Shown one piece after another: positions 17,191 through 26,789 of a stretch of 59,519 bases of DNA. Numbering within the stretch: the stretch's first letter is position 1; every line of letters begins with the position of its first letter. The DNA comes from CTSOIL-112 sp964293815 (GTDB lineage Bacteria > Pseudomonadota > Gammaproteobacteria > Burkholderiales > Burkholderiaceae): contig CAXYYC010000014.1 of assembly GCA_964293815.1 (NCBI GenBank), forward strand, positions 1 to 59,519, given 5' to 3'. Under the pieces are notes generated by a model. That model did not search any database and was not told the DNA's origin. It saw only the letters and a list, made by a program, of their open reading frames with translations. The position numbers were made by a program, and so were the translations under genes.

Positions 17191-18012
17191 TCACCGGATT
17201 AATTGCAGGTTTTGGCGAATGTGGCGGTAGCTGCGCAAGTGCTCCAAGTTACCATCCAAATAATAGCGGTGTTTTAATAGATTGCACATTTGTAGGGTTG
17301 CCCGCTCATAATTGCCTGATGGCTGAAAAACATTGCGCGCAACGGCAAAATGCGCCGCATCCTCAATCGCGCAGGTTCGATAACGCTGTTGTTGCAATAT
17401 AATCGCTGGTAAACGCTCCTGCACAAACGCCCGCATCGGTGCCAAGCGCTTCACATACGAGGTTTCACCACGCAATATATCTCCCAAGGTATCTTGCCGT
17501 GTTTCCACCAGTTCAAAAAAAGCATCGGCCAATTGCTTCCACGCCAGCCAATACGATTTACGCGCCACGATGTAATTACAAAACGCAAAATTATGCGAGC
17601 AGGTCACCAACTCATTGAGTTGAATGTTCAGCCCCAAGGCCTCAAGCACCTGTTGCGATAAGTCAAAAATCCCGGGATGCCAAAACTCGCCCTGCTCAAA
17701 CGGATTTTGAAAATAGGCCAACTGAGACCATGCCGTCGCCACCAAAAACACATCGGTATTCGCCTGATGCGGCGCCATGAGCGCCTGTAACTGCGCAGCC
17801 GTCAGCCCCGTTTTCGCGCCAAATTTGGGTGAAAAGAACCCATAAAAGGCGTCATCCGCCAAATCATTTTGCTCTAAAAATTGTTTGATGACCCAAAATT
17901 CATACCACTCGGGACGTGGATTATCGGTGTTGTCCAACGGGATAAAACCCGGATCGAGTTGCGCGCGCGTCTGCTCGTTATAGTAAATTTGGTGAATGTG
18001 AATGGCGCTCAT
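17191..18012 (-). CDS. Conserved protein of unknown function, often seen near surface polysaccharide genes
   Basis: A 273-residue soluble protein with no signal peptide. Its opening (IHQIYYNEQTRAQLDPGFIPLDNT, split here by function not domain) and the block YGFFSPKFGAKTGL recall uncharacterised proteins I associate with capsule and glycan loci. It is rich in Trp, Tyr and Phe, with possible catalytic residues in FNPFEQ/GEFWHPGIF-like segments, but no known catalytic motif is visible. It is the last gene of the tamA-to-rimI run, 23 bp after the HolD-like gene. I assign no function. Confidence 0.55.
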   Translation of the reverse strand: MSAIHIHQIYYNEQTRAQLDPGFIPLDNTDNPRPEWYEFWVIKQFLEQNDLADDAFYGFFSPKFGAKTGLTAAQLQALMAPHQANTDVFLVATAWSQLAYFQNPFEQGEFWHPGIFDLSQQVLEALGLNIQLNELVTCSHNFAFCNYIVARKSYWLAWKQLADAFFELVETRQDTLGDILRGETSYVKRLAPMRAFVQERLPAIILQQQRYRTCAIEDAAHFAVARNVFQPSGNYERATLQMCNLLKHRYYLDGNLEHLRSYRHIRQNLQLIR

Positions 18013-18035
18013 CTTGCGACCCTAAAGGCATCAGA

Positions 18036-18611
18036 TCAATGAAACACCGTGCGCAACGACTTGAGTGCCAACCATGCGCGCTGTTTTTGCAGCGCATCAG
18101 CCTGCATGGTGCGCAAACTCGGCAAACACCGCAAGCGCTCATGCGCTGCCAGCGCCTCATTTTCGCCCAAATACAGGATATATAGATTCGGATGTTGCGC
18201 CAAAATGGTTGGCAGTGATTCAAGCAACTCAGACGACACCGCCAATGTACGCAATTGCGGCCACGCGGCCAACGCCGTTGGCACAGCCCGCACCGCCGCT
18301 TCGGAGTCAGCGCTCTGCGTCACAACGCTGCACACCACATCGCGTACATCCGCATGGATCGCCCAGAGCATCCCCGCCAGCACATAGCATTCAGCGGCAT
18401 TCAATACCTGCGAAGCATCCGCCGCGACAATCCAGTAGCGCGCCTGTGCGATGGCCTCGGGTAACGCCCATTGCATCGTCGCACTCGCCGCACTCGCCGC
18501 GTCCGCTGCATCCTGAGCGCCCAAGCCGCTCCTGTTGCGCCAGCGCACATCAATGCCCATGGCATACAGCCATGCGTCGTGTGCTTCGGGGTGGGTTTTG
18601 TGCAAATTCAT
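18036..18611 (-). CDS. holD: Candidate divergent DNA polymerase III psi subunit (HolD-like)
   Basis: A 191-residue protein directly downstream of rimI (1-bp gap), the place holD holds relative to rimI in E. coli. The pattern also fits psi: an N-terminal AWLYAMGIDVRWRNR (E. coli QQLGITQWSLRR), a central LPEAIAQARYWIVAAD followed by CYVLAGMLWAI, and a C-terminal YLGENEAL ... LPSLRTMQAD ... RAWLALKSL (E. coli LGTDEPL ... SPALTDLKAN ... RAALWQQI). Psi links the clamp loader to SSB through chi. Similarity is weak and judged by eye; it is longer than E. coli psi (137 residues). Confidence 0.55.
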   Translation of the reverse strand: MNLHKTHPEAHDAWLYAMGIDVRWRNRSGLGAQDAADAASAASATMQWALPEAIAQARYWIVAADASQVLNAAECYVLAGMLWAIHADVRDVVCSVVTQSADSEAAVRAVPTALAAWPQLRTLAVSSELLESLPTILAQHPNLYILYLGENEALAAHERLRCLPSLRTMQADALQKQRAWLALKSLRTVFH

Positions 18612-18612
18612 A

Positions 18613-19128
18613 TCACGTATTCTTTACATATTTCGACATCAGCAGTGCGTCTTCGCGCCCTGCCTGTCCATCGGCGGTCATAACCGCATAATAAGCTTTT
18701 CGCCGACCAACTTCAACAAAGCCCTGACGCGCGTACAAGCGCTGTGCCGCGCGATTGGACACGCGCACTTCCAAATGCACCTGCGTAATCTGCTCGGGCA
18801 ATTGGCTCAAAAACGCCTGCAACAACTGTTGCCCCAAGCCTTTGCCTTGCTCGTTTGGCGCAACGCCGACACTCAAAATTTCGCATTCATCCAAACACAA
18901 TCGCGCAATGAGATAGCCAACGACGTCCTGCGCACCGCGCAAAACCGTGCCCCTATATTCGCCACAACCAAGCAAGGGTTCAATCGCCAGCACCTGTTCT
19001 ACCGTCCACGGATCAAGCTGCGTGCTCTGCTCCAACTGCGCAACAACCGGCAAATCCTCAGCCGACAGGACATGCGCCGTGTATTCTGTCGGACATGCCG
19101 AGCCGATCAAGTCCATAGGCTCAGTCAT
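18613..19128 (-). CDS. rimI: Ribosomal protein bS18 N-alanine acetyltransferase RimI
   Basis: A 171-residue GNAT protein. The acetyl-CoA loop is EQGKGLGQQLLQAFL; upstream is ILSVGVAPNEQG and downstream the RimI-typical EVRVSNRAAQRLYARQGFVEVGRRKAYY. It acetylates the N-terminal Ala of ribosomal protein S18 and possibly other proteins. The start overlaps the end of tsaB by 4 bp (ATGA), so the two are translationally coupled; tsaB-rimI is a common pair. The N-terminus is somewhat longer than E. coli RimI. Confidence 0.93.
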   Translation of the reverse strand: MTEPMDLIGSACPTEYTAHVLSAEDLPVVAQLEQSTQLDPWTVEQVLAIEPLLGCGEYRGTVLRGAQDVVGYLIARLCLDECEILSVGVAPNEQGKGLGQQLLQAFLSQLPEQITQVHLEVRVSNRAAQRLYARQGFVEVGRRKAYYAVMTADGQAGREDALLMSKYVKNT

Positions 19129-19898
19129 GCGCCCTGCTCCGTTCGGTGCTCCATTCGGTGCTCCAACTCGCGCTCGGCGATGGTTTTCGCCACCTTATCG
19201 CGCACATACAGCGGCTGCACCTGCTCGGGACGCAATGCCACGCCCGCCTGCCACGCGCCATTGCGCCACACATGATTCACCAAAGGCACGAAATCCGCCG
19301 CATGCGGCGCACTGTGGTCAATTTCGGCGATGTGCAACGGCGCACGGGCACTCGCCTGCGCAACGGACTCAAACGCCGTCAACGCATTACCAACCAACAC
19401 GCAGGGCGCATCAATCCGATTTAAACGATCAACAAACACCGCCACATCGTCCAAACTCGGCTCAACCAGCGCGACCAATTCAGCCTCGCGCCATTGATAA
19501 TGCGCCCAATACACCTGCTGCATCCGCGCATCCATCGCCACGATGACCTGCGTCTCCGTGCGGTTGTTCAATCCCGCCACAGCCAGCGCCGCTAATGACG
19601 AAAAGGCCAATACCGGTTTGTGGGCGGCAAAGGCCAAACCCTGCGCGACCGCCACGGCCAAGCGCACACCGGTGAAACCGCCGGGGCCGATGCCCACCAC
19701 GATGGCGTCCAACTCAGCAAATGTCGCCTGCTGCGTGGCGAGTAACTCGCGCACCATTGGCAAAATCATTTGCGAGTGTTTTTGCTCCGACCACTCGTGG
19801 CGCGCAACAATCTGCCCACGCCATTGCAAGGCAACCGAGCAATGTTGATTCGACGTGTCCAGTAGCAAAACATTCGGTAAACGTTCAGCATGGTGCAT
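19125..19898 (-). CDS. tsaB: tRNA threonylcarbamoyladenosine biosynthesis protein TsaB
   Basis: An ASKHA-fold protein that partners TsaD and TsaE in making t6A37 on ANN-decoding tRNAs. Seen are VLLLDTSNQHCSVAL at the N-terminus and VVGIGPGGFTGVRLAVAVAQGLAFA. I chose ATG 19898, shortly before the family homology; ATG 19919 in the same frame is also possible, and the frame stays open to 20009 but that would overlap ispF. The C-terminus holds a small in-frame repeat (EHRMEHRTEQ) formed by a 12-bp duplication. It lies between ispF and rimI in one minus-strand run. Confidence 0.93.
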   Translation of the reverse strand: MHHAERLPNVLLLDTSNQHCSVALQWRGQIVARHEWSEQKHSQMILPMVRELLATQQATFAELDAIVVGIGPGGFTGVRLAVAVAQGLAFAAHKPVLAFSSLAALAVAGLNNRTETQVIVAMDARMQQVYWAHYQWREAELVALVEPSLDDVAVFVDRLNRIDAPCVLVGNALTAFESVAQASARAPLHIAEIDHSAPHAADFVPLVNHVWRNGAWQAGVALRPEQVQPLYVRDKVAKTIAERELEHRMEHRTEQGA

Positions 19899-19935
19899 AC
19901 ACTCAGCGCCCTCATTCATACAGTCAGCCACGCGC

Positions 19936-20475
19936 TCACACCATTTCCGTTCGCGCGGCAGATACCGGCTCGCGCTCCTGCACCAGCAGAACCACCACTT
20001 CGCACGCAATGCCTTCGGAGCGCCCCAAAAAGCCCAGTTTCTCGCAGGTTTTCGCCTTCACATTCACCGCGGAATACGCCGCGCTCAAATCCGCCGCGAT
20101 GTTTTCGCGCATGGCGGGAATGTGCGTCATCATTTTCGGTGCTTGCGCAATGATGCTGGCATCCAAATTACCCAAAACATAGCCCTTGTCACGCACCAAT
20201 TGATACGCGTGGCGCAACAATACGCGGCTGTCCGCCCCCTTAAAACGCGGGTCGGTATCGGGAAAATGCTGCCCAATATCGCCCAAGGCCAACGCCCCGA
20301 GCAAGGCATCGGTCACGGCATGCAACAACACATCGGCATCCGAATGACCGAGCAAACCTTTTTCATACGGAATGGTCACGCCACCGATAATCAGCGGACG
20401 ATTTTCCACCAAAGCATGAACGTCAAAACCTTGTCCAATGCGAAAAGGCTGAACGAATGAATTATTGCACCCCAT
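19936..20475 (-). CDS. ispF: 2-C-methyl-D-erythritol 2,4-cyclodiphosphate synthase
   Basis: A 179-residue enzyme of the MEP isoprenoid pathway that cyclises CDP-methylerythritol 2-phosphate. The zinc ligands are in GQGFDVHAL (Asp-x-His) and the downstream His; the family blocks GHSDADVLLHAVTDALLGAL and LGNLDASIIAQAPKM are intact. I chose ATG 20475, which overlaps the tamB stop by 14 bp and precedes the conserved RIGQGFDVH; upstream codons in frame do not match the family. The usual partner ispD is not adjacent. Confidence 0.95.
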   Translation of the reverse strand: MGCNNSFVQPFRIGQGFDVHALVENRPLIIGGVTIPYEKGLLGHSDADVLLHAVTDALLGALALGDIGQHFPDTDPRFKGADSRVLLRHAYQLVRDKGYVLGNLDASIIAQAPKMMTHIPAMRENIAADLSAAYSAVNVKAKTCEKLGFLGRSEGIACEVVVLLVQEREPVSAARTEMV

Positions 20476-23400
20476 ATTTATCCTTACCAAATAATCTGTC
20501 AAAACGGCGACGATATTGTAAATCCACGCCATTGTTGGTACCGCCGCGTAAAATCACTTCCCAGTTGCGCGACAATGACCAAGTAATTTTCAGCACGCTG
20601 CTAACCGTGTCAATCCCTTGTTCGTAAGCAACACCAAAGCGGTCGGTAAACTGCTTGCCAAAACCGACATACGTTCCTGAAGTGCCATCTTTTTTCTCCA
20701 CCGCGCCGACGCTGATATTATCAATCCCGAATTGATCCGTGATCTTACGCCCCTGATCGGTGCTCAGTAAAATCGAGGCAGCACCAGCAATCGCGCCAAT
20801 GTCGTTTTGCCCCAAATCTGCGGTTGAGCGGCCAAACAACAGCCACGCCAGTTTCTCCTCATCCGGCATGTCAGGATTCGAGGTCAGGCGCGCACGTGGA
20901 TCGGCCAAAGTACCATTCAGTTCAACACCGACCTCGGTCGAGCCAGCCACCCGTGTCGCCATAATGTTCAAACTCGGGTCGTCCAATGGGCCGGAAAATG
21001 TGACCAGACCGCGTTGCACCGTCAAGGTTTGGCCGTAGAAAATATAGGTACCGCGCGTGATTTGCACCGTGCCATTGGCACGTAACTCAGGATAATCCGC
21101 ACTCGAATGCACGCGCAAAACACCGCCCAGATAGACATCCGCGCCACGGCCTTTGAAGCGGAAGCTCGGCCCCAAATCCAGATTAATATCGGTCTCGGTC
21201 GCATACACTTTTTCAACTTTGGCTTTCGTGCCTGGTGCTTGGACAAAGCGCACGTCGTTATCCAGCTCCGGCGCACGGGTTGGCGGTAGATCAATGAAGG
21301 CCTTATCGACCTTGATATTGCCCTTGATTGAGAACACACGCACGCCGTCAAAGCCCAAATCCGTCGTACCACTGAGTACCACTTCGCGATCAGGGCGGGC
21401 AAACGGACGCAACTTATTCATCACCATAGTGGCTTTCACGCCCTGAGCCAGCCCATCACCCCAACCGACCGTGCCTTTGACCGACAAAGTCCCTTCAATG
21501 CCTTTGGCCTCAAACTGCTCAAAAATAATTTGCGACGGCTCAATCCGCAGACGCGCAACACCATTATCAAAGCGTATCCCTTCGTCCACATGGTAAAAAC
21601 TCAGGTTTTGCCCCGTCACCACACCCTGTGGCGTCCACGACGCGAGCGTACCGCGAATGGTCAAATCCGCCTGCGCCTGTCCGTCAATGCGCACATTCAC
21701 GCCGAACAATTGATTGAACTGCTTGAGCTGATTCAAACGCGCCTCGACGTTCAAATTCAATGGTGAAAGGCCAGACACAACCCAGCCGGAGGCGCCGTTG
21801 ATCAAACCCAGCGTGCCCTGAATGCGGTTTTGCCCGATATTATTGCCATTCAAAACGCCAGACAACGCCATCTGCGTACCGGCCATCCGCCCTTGAAAAT
21901 TCAACTCCGACAATTCGAGCAAATTGCGCCGACGCGCATCAAGCGCAATGTTGCCGCGTTCGCGCTCAAAGCGAAAACCACCCGCAGGCTGCGCGCCCAT
22001 CGCGATGTCCCACTGGCCGCGAATCGCAAAATCATCCGACGGGTAGAACGGTAGCGTGATCGCCAGCCACGACAGCCAACGGTTGGCCACGAGGTTGCTG
22101 ACATTGCCTTGGCTGTTGATGCGTTGCCCTTGAATGGCCAAACTATTGATGTTCAACTGTGCATCCTGCACGCGCGCGACCAAATTACTCAGTTTAAACT
22201 CTTTGTTCTCGTAGGCAATTTGTGCGCTTTGTGCCAATTGAATGTTTGGCTGTCCCACATTATTCAGTTGATGAATCTGTCCACGCCAGCCGTTGTCTGT
22301 GATGCCGCCCGAACCCGAGGCCTGTCCGTCCAAAATCCATTGCACCGCCGCGTGGTCTTTCGCCGCCTCGCGCACCAAGATATTACCAGCGAAACGACCA
22401 TTGAACTGATGCGACGCTTGCGTCCCCCGCACCGTGGCATTCAGTTGGCGTAAATTCACCGGCCCAACGGCATATCCACTCAAATTGACATCGGCATTCA
22501 GCGGTCCATTGTTACCCGTTTCCCATTGCCCTTTGAGATCAATTGACTGGATTTTATTGTTGAAAAATACCAAATTCGCGCCCTGCGCGTCCAGCCGCCC
22601 TCGGGGTTTGGTCAGGGAGCCGGTTAAATCGCCGGTGGCATTCAAGCGTCCGGCAAAACCAAACTGTAGCTGTGCCAAGTTCGGCGCACGCACGTTTAAC
22701 TGCAAGCGATCACCCTCTTTGCCCAGCGCGCCTTTGGCCTGAAACAGATTGTCACCCACGGTCATGTCGATATTGCGCGCTTCGATGCGATCAGGCGCTT
22801 GGAACGTGAAGTCCAACTGACCTTTGGCATTGGCATCCGCCCAGCGACTCGGCGTCAGCTCGCCTTTCATGTCCAGCTTGAAATTCGGTTTCATTTCGCC
22901 ACGCACATCAAAGGCACCGGCCAATTGACTGCGCGGGAAATCGCCTAAATCACGCAGATTGAATTGTTGCACATTGAGTTTGCCCTCAAACGGCATTAAT
23001 TCTTGAGATTGTTGAATCTTGCCAACCAAGCTCAGCTCCGCCGCACCCAAGCCGCCGATTGTGAATTTTTTGATGTCGATCAGTCCGCCACCCATCTGCA
23101 CATCGGTCGCGATGCGCATATTGACAGCGCCGGATTGCGCCAGTTGCGCCACATAATTTTGCGACTGTGGCTCAATCTGAATGGTCGCTGTGCCGTCAAG
23201 CGCGGTTTTCAGTAATTTGGCGTAAATGGATTGGAGGTTCAAATCCGTCACTGCCACGTCGATTTGGCCTTTTTTATTGGCAAACTGGCCGTTGCCGACC
23301 AGCGAACCGCCGCCGAACAAGGCGACTTTCATATCGCTGAGGTTTTGTTGCTTATCGGTCAGCGTGAATTGCCCTTGCCCCGAAACGACGGGAATCCCCA

Positions 23401-24517
23401 ACTCGGCCAAGGTCATCGGCAAGTGGTTCACCAATGTCCAACGCCCTTGTACCGGCAAACGTTCGGCAGCGTTGTCAGACGCGGGCGCTTGCGACGGTGT
23501 ATTCGCAGAAGCGCCCGTGGTATTAGCATTGGAATGGGTCAGATCGGTATCCAAAACCACATCCAAATCGGCCATCGGCAAGCTCGCCCAGAATAATTTC
23601 GGATTGATGTGTTTGAAGTCAATATGACCTTGATGAATGTAAAAACCATCCAACAATTGCACACTCAAATTGCCTTGCCCTTGCAAATCACCTCGGTTGT
23701 TGCCGTCCGTACCAGAGTTGGCACTCAAGTCCAAATTCAGGTGTTTCAAGTCGCCGCTGGCAATCAGTTTGGCCGAATAGTCATTGTACTCATCGTGCAG
23801 CACCGCATCGATTTGGCCATCCAGCACGAACGGCTTTTTGCCATTGAACGCCAGTTGCCCCGAGTACTCAGCACCGCCTTGGCGCAGATGCGTCAAATTA
23901 ATGTGGTGCTGTACTTTGTCGGTGCTCACGCTGCCGGAGACATCTTTCAGCTCGGTGGTCTGTAGCCCTTGAATCAAATTGACCTGCGGCACGGATAAAT
24001 GATCCACCGTGAACGCCAGTGGCATGGTGATTTGCTCCAACGGCTGGGATTTTTTTTCAGAAGGCAGTAGCGTAATGTCTAAACGCTGCGCCGCCAGACG
24101 ATCGACCTGCCAATGCACAGGTAGCACTGACCAACGCCAATCACCCGATAACTCAAATATATCAATGTGTACCGTACCAAAATGAATTTGCAGCGACTGC
24201 GCGCTACCACCATGCGCCAAGCTGCCCGAGAGCCACTGCGATTGCACATGACCGCCGGACAACACTTTGGTCGCCTGCCACAGCGCGCGCGTACCGCGCT
24301 CGGATTGCGCGGCGATCAACACCCCACCGATCAACAGCACCAGCAGCGCAATGAGCACCAGCAAGCCACCGCGAAGCCAACGCCATTTGGAGGGCTTGCC
24401 AGATGCCTTATCCTTCGGCGCGTCAGGTGTCACCGCTCCCGAGTCAGCGTCGATGTGGCTCAACCCATCATTCTGTTCAGGCAATGTCGGATGGTTTTCT
24501 TGCTCGTTGTGCATCAA
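20462..24517 (-). CDS. tamB: Translocation and assembly module inner membrane protein TamB
   Basis: A 1351-residue AsmA/DUF490-family protein. One membrane anchor near residues 45-70 (LRGGLLVLIALLVLLIGGVLIAA in sequence context) is followed by a very long beta-rich periplasmic body that is thought to form a hydrophobic groove for lipid transport between membranes. The C-terminal DUF490 part (GTVQITRGTYIFYGQ, VTFSGPLDDPSLNIMA, DEEKLAWLLFGR) is diagnostic and ends in a YRRRFDRLFG tail. The start overlaps the tamA stop by 4 bp, so tamA and tamB are coupled, as expected for partners. Confidence 0.95.
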   Translation of the reverse strand: MMHNEQENHPTLPEQNDGLSHIDADSGAVTPDAPKDKASGKPSKWRWLRGGLLVLIALLVLLIGGVLIAAQSERGTRALWQATKVLSGGHVQSQWLSGSLAHGGSAQSLQIHFGTVHIDIFELSGDWRWSVLPVHWQVDRLAAQRLDITLLPSEKKSQPLEQITMPLAFTVDHLSVPQVNLIQGLQTTELKDVSGSVSTDKVQHHINLTHLRQGGAEYSGQLAFNGKKPFVLDGQIDAVLHDEYNDYSAKLIASGDLKHLNLDLSANSGTDGNNRGDLQGQGNLSVQLLDGFYIHQGHIDFKHINPKLFWASLPMADLDVVLDTDLTHSNANTTGASANTPSQAPASDNAAERLPVQGRWTLVNHLPMTLAELGIPVVSGQGQFTLTDKQQNLSDMKVALFGGGSLVGNGQFANKKGQIDVAVTDLNLQSIYAKLLKTALDGTATIQIEPQSQNYVAQLAQSGAVNMRIATDVQMGGGLIDIKKFTIGGLGAAELSLVGKIQQSQELMPFEGKLNVQQFNLRDLGDFPRSQLAGAFDVRGEMKPNFKLDMKGELTPSRWADANAKGQLDFTFQAPDRIEARNIDMTVGDNLFQAKGALGKEGDRLQLNVRAPNLAQLQFGFAGRLNATGDLTGSLTKPRGRLDAQGANLVFFNNKIQSIDLKGQWETGNNGPLNADVNLSGYAVGPVNLRQLNATVRGTQASHQFNGRFAGNILVREAAKDHAAVQWILDGQASGSGGITDNGWRGQIHQLNNVGQPNIQLAQSAQIAYENKEFKLSNLVARVQDAQLNINSLAIQGQRINSQGNVSNLVANRWLSWLAITLPFYPSDDFAIRGQWDIAMGAQPAGGFRFERERGNIALDARRRNLLELSELNFQGRMAGTQMALSGVLNGNNIGQNRIQGTLGLINGASGWVVSGLSPLNLNVEARLNQLKQFNQLFGVNVRIDGQAQADLTIRGTLASWTPQGVVTGQNLSFYHVDEGIRFDNGVARLRIEPSQIIFEQFEAKGIEGTLSVKGTVGWGDGLAQGVKATMVMNKLRPFARPDREVVLSGTTDLGFDGVRVFSIKGNIKVDKAFIDLPPTRAPELDNDVRFVQAPGTKAKVEKVYATETDINLDLGPSFRFKGRGADVYLGGVLRVHSSADYPELRANGTVQITRGTYIFYGQTLTVQRGLVTFSGPLDDPSLNIMATRVAGSTEVGVELNGTLADPRARLTSNPDMPDEEKLAWLLFGRSTADLGQNDIGAIAGAASILLSTDQGRKITDQFGIDNISVGAVEKKDGTSGTYVGFGKQFTDRFGVAYEQGIDTVSSVLKITWSLSRNWEVILRGGTNNGVDLQYRRRFDRLFGKDKYGVQ

Positions 24518-26409
24518 AACATAATCCCAATTGAAATATGTGGCGCAATGCGTTTACGCGGATAGCCATAGGCAATATCAAATTGAATCGGCCCGACTGG
24601 ACTGCGCCAACGCGCACCCACGCCGATGCCATGATACAGCGGTCGGTTTTTCAGGTCATCGGTCACGCTGCCCACGTCATAAAACACCGCCCAACCCCAA
24701 GAATTGTTAAACCAATGGGTATACTCGGCAGAGGCCGTAGCCATATACCGTGCGGGAAATACCACATTGATTTGCTCCATTGCCTCAGGATCACCGATGC
24801 TTTGATAGCCATAGCCGCGTATTGAGTTACTACCGCCGGCTTTAAACAATAAGCTGGATGGAATATCGAACCAGTCGCCTCGTGTCTTCACCATGCCCAG
24901 CTCAGCCCGCAACACGAGCGAATCTTTTTTCAAGAAGGGGAAAAAATGTCGGTAGCGCGCATACGAGCGAACAAAGCTGGTGCTCGAACCCATCGCCTTG
25001 TTGGCTACGCCAATCGAGGCGTCAATCGCATAGCCTTGACGCGGATACGAATTACTATCCACATTGTGTTTCGACCAGTCCACACTCAAAACCCACGCAC
25101 GACTGCGAAATTCGTCCAATCGGCTATTATAGTAATCCAGATTGTATGAAACGGAAGTCCGCTCCAGTTTGCGCGAATAATGCAAACCCACCTGAGACGT
25201 GCGATCAATCACATCCAACGTGCGGTCATCGTCCAGTTTGGCAAATAAACTCCATTGATAATGATCTTTATTTTGCGGCGTGGTCAACGAGGTCTGACCA
25301 ATACGCTCTTTCTGCTGCCAATCGTAGCGAATATCGTAAATCCAACCACGTTTGAATACATTGTAGTGACTGTATTGCGTTTTCGCATGGAAACCACCGT
25401 CGGTGCTGTAGCCCACCACGCCTTTGAAATTGGATGATGGCAACTCAATCACACTGACCTTGATCGGCGTGAGCTGGGCATCGTTTGGATCCGCGTTAAT
25501 ATCCACTACCACATTGGAAAAATATGGCAAATCCTGTAAACGCTTTTGATACGCCAGCAATTTTTCTCGACTATACGCCTCGCCCTGCTCGATGGTATTG
25601 ACATTGGTCACAATCGAACTGCGATAGCGACGCAAACCGGAAACCTCCACATCACCCAAGGTAAAATAAGGCCCCGAGTCCAGCACCGCACTCACATCCA
25701 CGTTGGTGCGCGGCAAATCAACCAGAGCCTCTGTGCTTTTAAAGCGCGCACCGGCATACGCATCCGAGCGGATTTTGCGCAGAAGCAAGGTTTTGGCCAA
25801 CGACCAGTCGTTTTGCGTGAACGCCTCGTCTTCCTGTAGCGACCAGTCAAACACCAAATCATTCGCGCGCTGCGGATCCTGCTGGGTAATCAAGCCCTGC
25901 ATATCCAACTTGGCAGAACGCACTTTCGCCTGCTCACCAAGCTCAACTTTAATCGTATAACTGGGTAATTTAGATACCGCTGGCGTGGTGGCTTCCTCTG
26001 CCGAATCCGCATCCTGCGTCTCTACGCTACGCCCGAGCGAACGCGTCGCTTGCGCCGCTTGAGCCGCGCTCAGCTGCGCATCCGTCCCCACCGTTTTCCC
26101 TGTGCGGTCATCAATGACCATGATTTTGCTGTTGAAATACCCCTTAGTGGCCAACAAACTGGCCGCCTGCTCCGCCGCATGGTCAATCAAGAAGTCCAAA
26201 TACTCATCACGAATATCTTCTCGCGTGCGATAACGCACGATATCCAAATACTGTTCCAACAGGGCTTTCGCCTCGGGCGGCGCATCAATATTGATCGAAT
26301 AATTATCCGCATACGCAGGCGCACTCAGGCTCAGCAAAGCCACAGCCATCGCCCCACAGGCCAATCGGCGTACCCAGCGTTGAGAAAAATCCGGTATCCT
26401 TCGTATCAT
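24514..26409 (-). CDS. tamA: Translocation and assembly module outer membrane protein TamA
   Basis: A BamA/Omp85-family barrel of about 631 residues after the chosen start. A signal peptide (VALLSLSAPAYA then DNY) is followed by three POTRA-like domains (about residues 35-280) and a 16-strand barrel with the Omp85 block SIRGYGYQSIGD and the end GPIQFDIAYGYP ... ISIGIMF, terminating in Phe as outer-membrane proteins do. I chose ATG 26409 because it gives a normal signal peptide; the open frame runs 30 codons further up. With tamB it helps insert autotransporters and move lipids. Confidence 0.94.
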   Translation of the reverse strand: MIRRIPDFSQRWVRRLACGAMAVALLSLSAPAYADNYSINIDAPPEAKALLEQYLDIVRYRTREDIRDEYLDFLIDHAAEQAASLLATKGYFNSKIMVIDDRTGKTVGTDAQLSAAQAAQATRSLGRSVETQDADSAEEATTPAVSKLPSYTIKVELGEQAKVRSAKLDMQGLITQQDPQRANDLVFDWSLQEDEAFTQNDWSLAKTLLLRKIRSDAYAGARFKSTEALVDLPRTNVDVSAVLDSGPYFTLGDVEVSGLRRYRSSIVTNVNTIEQGEAYSREKLLAYQKRLQDLPYFSNVVVDINADPNDAQLTPIKVSVIELPSSNFKGVVGYSTDGGFHAKTQYSHYNVFKRGWIYDIRYDWQQKERIGQTSLTTPQNKDHYQWSLFAKLDDDRTLDVIDRTSQVGLHYSRKLERTSVSYNLDYYNSRLDEFRSRAWVLSVDWSKHNVDSNSYPRQGYAIDASIGVANKAMGSSTSFVRSYARYRHFFPFLKKDSLVLRAELGMVKTRGDWFDIPSSLLFKAGGSNSIRGYGYQSIGDPEAMEQINVVFPARYMATASAEYTHWFNNSWGWAVFYDVGSVTDDLKNRPLYHGIGVGARWRSPVGPIQFDIAYGYPRKRIAPHISIGIMF

Positions 26410-26585
26410 CAATTCAATCAATCGTTTTTTTAATTCATTCAGCACGCACTGATCCGCAACGATTCCGCCCAAAAGGCTTAAATTCGAGTAAAATAGCAAG
26501 CAATCAGGTGCGGTACGACACTATGTCGCACATACCGCATTGTAAACAATTCTCATCCACTTGATGATGAAAAGGAGCAATAAAA

Positions 26586-26756
26586 ATGGCACGTTACGAA
26601 TCGGACTTCACGTTGTTTATGAAAGAAATGAACAAAAAACAACCCGACCTGTACGAAAAACAACTCGAAGGCCGCGCCCGCCTGTGGGACAAACCGCAAG
26701 ACACCGCATTGCAACGCCAGTTTGATGCAGCCAAAATCAAAAACGACGCTCATTAA
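26586..26756 (+). CDS. DUF3460 family small protein
   Basis: A 56-residue protein (ATG 26586, TAA 26754-26756) with AAGGAG upstream. The core MARYESDFTLF ... LEGRARLWDKP matches DUF3460, a short family typical of Betaproteobacteria and usually found directly before scpA, as here (33 bp gap). Its function is unknown; linkage to scpA hints at shared expression with the condensin subunit. Confidence 0.88.
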   Translation: MARYESDFTLFMKEMNKKQPDLYEKQLEGRARLWDKPQDTALQRQFDAAKIKNDAH

Positions 26757-26789
26757 ACCGCGCCGATTTGCGTCCCAACGATTCACCTC

